A program made the position numbers and the translations under genes. A DNA stretch of 7,544 bases from Oxalobacteraceae bacterium (GTDB lineage Bacteria > Pseudomonadota > Gammaproteobacteria > Burkholderiales > Burkholderiaceae_D). Position 1 is the first letter of the stretch. Each line of letters begins with the position of its first letter. Under the pieces are notes generated by a model. It was not told the origin of the DNA. It saw only the letters and a list, made by a program, of their open reading frames with translations, and ran no database searches. The DNA lies in assembly GCA_027485535.1 (NCBI GenBank), contig JAIXQV010000274.1, positions 1 to 7,544 on the forward strand. The letters are read 5' to 3'. This document shows positions 6,648-7,544 of this stretch, piece by piece.

Positions 6648-7328
6648 TTACTGCACCACGAATTCGCTGAACATGACTTCTTCGATACCACCGAAGCCTT
6701 CATACTTCTCGAGCAGCGAGTTGATCACGACGCGAATCTCTTCCGCCAGTTGCTTGCGGAAATCCGGATCCTTCAGATCAGCTTCCGTCTTGGTGCGCAT
6801 CAGATCGAGAATGCCGGCCCGCAGTGCGAGTTCATGCGTCTTCACGTTCTTGACCACACGGTCATCGTAGTGGGTCATGATGGTCAGCGTGACTTGCATC
6901 ACCTTGCGCGAACCGGACAGGTTCGACAGCATCGGCTTTTCCAGCGAGTAGTAGTTGAACTTCCAGCGCTGGTTGTCGGCATCAGGCGAGACCAATTCTT
7001 TGGCCGGTGCTTCGGCGCCTGGTTTCGCAGGTGCGCCATGACCGTCACCGCCCTTGGCATCGCCGTGGCCGTCGCCGCCTTTAGCGTCACCGTGGCCATC
7101 ACCACCGCCGTGCTCGCCATCGAGCTTTTCAAGTTGAGCGTCGACCGCTTCTTTCGCCTGTTCCTTCTTCGAGAAGAAACCAGTGGCGAGTAGGGTACCG
7201 CCGACGGAGGCACCAATGATGAACAACACGGCTACCACCATCAGGACGATCTTGATGATCGCCTTTTTCTTCGAGGGCGCGCCTTCCGCTTGTTCTTCTG
7301 GTGCTGCTGCAGCTTCCTCAGCCAGCAC
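6648..7328 (-). CDS. fliL: FliL, flagellar stator-associated basal body protein
   Basis: FliL is an inner-membrane protein that encircles or supports the MotAB-type stator and promotes torque and, in some species, swarming. From GTG 7326-7328 it has 226 residues. A short cytoplasmic Ala/Glu-rich part (LAEEAAAAPEE) and a KKK stretch precede one membrane segment (about 24-46), followed by a long linker, and then the conserved periplasmic domain from about 115 to the C-terminus, ending VMFSEFVVQ, typical for FliL. The linker holds a Gly/Asp/His repeat (about residues 75-98). The start is uncertain: homologues often begin MAEE, but here that Met position is CTG. The nearest usable codons are GTG 7328, TTG 7337 and TTG 7346, and none has a clear ribosome site. 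Identity is confident, start is not. Confidence 0.9.
   Translation of the reverse strand: MLAEEAAAAPEEQAEGAPSKKKAIIKIVLMVVAVLFIIGASVGGTLLATGFFSKKEQAKEAVDAQLEKLDGEHGGGDGHGDAKGGDGHGDAKGGDGHGAPAKPGAEAPAKELVSPDADNQRWKFNYYSLEKPMLSNLSGSRKVMQVTLTIMTHYDDRVVKNVKTHELALRAGILDLMRTKTEADLKDPDFRKQLAEEIRVVINSLLEKYEGFGGIEEVMFSEFVVQ
7035..7106 (-). repeat. 27-bp tandem repeat in fliL encoding GGDGHGDAK units
   Basis: Two full 9-residue units GGDGHGDAK followed by a partial unit GGDGHG, preceded by HG. The copies differ at synonymous third positions (for example GGT GGT GAT versus GGC GGC GAC), so the peptide is repeated more exactly than the DNA. It lies in the periplasmic linker between the membrane segment and the FliL domain. 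Four His (one in each unit plus one just before) alternate with Asp, which could bind metal ions; that is inference. Confidence 0.85.
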
Positions 7329-7364
7329 ACCCGCCAACTGTCGCAAACGTCTGGTTCAGGGCTA

Positions 7365-7544
7365 TCACACCAACACATCCAACCCATCACTCGAGCCAGC
7401 GGTGCTGCGTGCGGGAGGCAAGGTGCTTGGGGCCGGGCTTTCAGCTGCCGATCGTCGGGAACCGACCCCGGCGACACCTGAAGACTGCTTGCCAGGTGTC
7501 GAATTTCCGCCATGTTGCGACTCTTGCCTTACGTTAACATCAAC
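7365..7544 (-). CDS. fliK: FliK C-terminal tail, flagellar hook-length control protein (partial)
   Basis: Fifty-nine codons open from the window edge to TGA (7365-7367), with two further in-frame stops just after (TAG 7362-7364, TGA 7356-7358). The fragment begins VDVNVRQESQHGG and ends in a Ser/Ala/Pro-rich stretch finishing SSDGLDVLV. FliK proteins typically end with a LxVDVxV-type strand after the switch domain, then a flexible Gly/Ser/Pro-rich tail and a short hydrophobic terminus, which fits. FliK measures hook length and triggers the FlhB specificity switch. Its place directly before fliL is the standard one. Only the variable tail is visible, so the call rests on the short VDVNV match, the tail character and gene order. 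Confidence 0.7.
   Translation of the reverse strand, partial: VDVNVRQESQHGGNSTPGKQSSGVAGVGSRRSAAESPAPSTLPPARSTAGSSDGLDVLV
7472..7501. repeat. Perfect 9-bp inverted repeat within the fliK tail
   Basis: CGACACCTG (7472-7480) and CAGGTGTCG (7493-7501) are exact inverse copies separated by 12 nt; inside the loop AAG and CTT could pair further. It lies inside fliK coding sequence, about 105 nt before the fliK stop. No T-run follows on the minus strand, so it is not a standard terminator. It may be chance, an mRNA hairpin, or a protein site. Confidence 0.5.

Noticed and set aside
7475..7500. A possible sigma-54 promoter (TGGCAAG followed by TTC on the minus strand).
   Set aside because: The GG and GC elements are not at the required spacing and the -12 element is absent; it also lies inside fliK.
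7241..7513. A minus-strand 90-codon frame starting MAEIRHLAS upstream of fliL.
   Set aside because: It is out of frame with both the FliK tail and FliL, which explain the same DNA; the product is Cys/Trp/Arg-rich and unlike any flagellar protein.

Overview
The window is one continuous stretch of a flagellar operon. Every supported gene lies on the minus strand, so transcription runs from high to low coordinates: fliK (3' end only), fliL, fliM, fliN, fliO, fliP, fliQ, fliR, flhB, a large SPOR-domain membrane protein, and the first 65 codons of an unrecognised gene that runs off the low-coordinate edge. Gaps between genes are 1-36 nt, or 4-nt overlaps. I see no internal promoter or terminator, so this looks like one transcript whose promoter lies beyond position 7544.

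The order fliKLMNOPQR followed directly by flhB is typical of Gammaproteobacteria and some Betaproteobacteria with polar flagella (Pseudomonas-like order); enterobacteria keep flhB elsewhere. Base composition is moderate (by eye roughly mid-50s % GC). Together with the protein sequences this suggests a beta- or gammaproteobacterium; I cannot name the genus.

Region by region: 7365-7544 encodes the tail of the hook-length ruler FliK. 6648-7328 encodes the stator-associated protein FliL, with a Gly/His/Asp repeat in its periplasmic linker. 5227-6616 encodes the C-ring switch proteins FliM and FliN. 2964-5194 encodes the export-gate proteins FliO, FliP, FliQ and FliR. 1808-2962 encodes the export switch FlhB, whose self-cleavage motif reads NPEH instead of NPTH. 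222-1811 encodes a 529-residue protein with a degenerate ATPase-like cytoplasmic part, one membrane segment and a periplasmic SPOR (peptidoglycan-binding) domain, translationally coupled to flhB. 1-197 is the start of a further gene.

Together the genes build the membrane export gate (FliPQR-FlhB, with FliO as assembly factor), the rotor switch (FliM/FliN), a motor-stabilising factor (FliL) and the hook-length control circuit (FliK acting on FlhB). Most of the window is ordinary. The least explained element is the SPOR-domain gene, which sits where flhA often follows flhB and could link flagellar assembly to the cell wall. No mobile elements, RNA genes or CRISPR arrays were seen, and no stretch over 300 nt lacks a gene.
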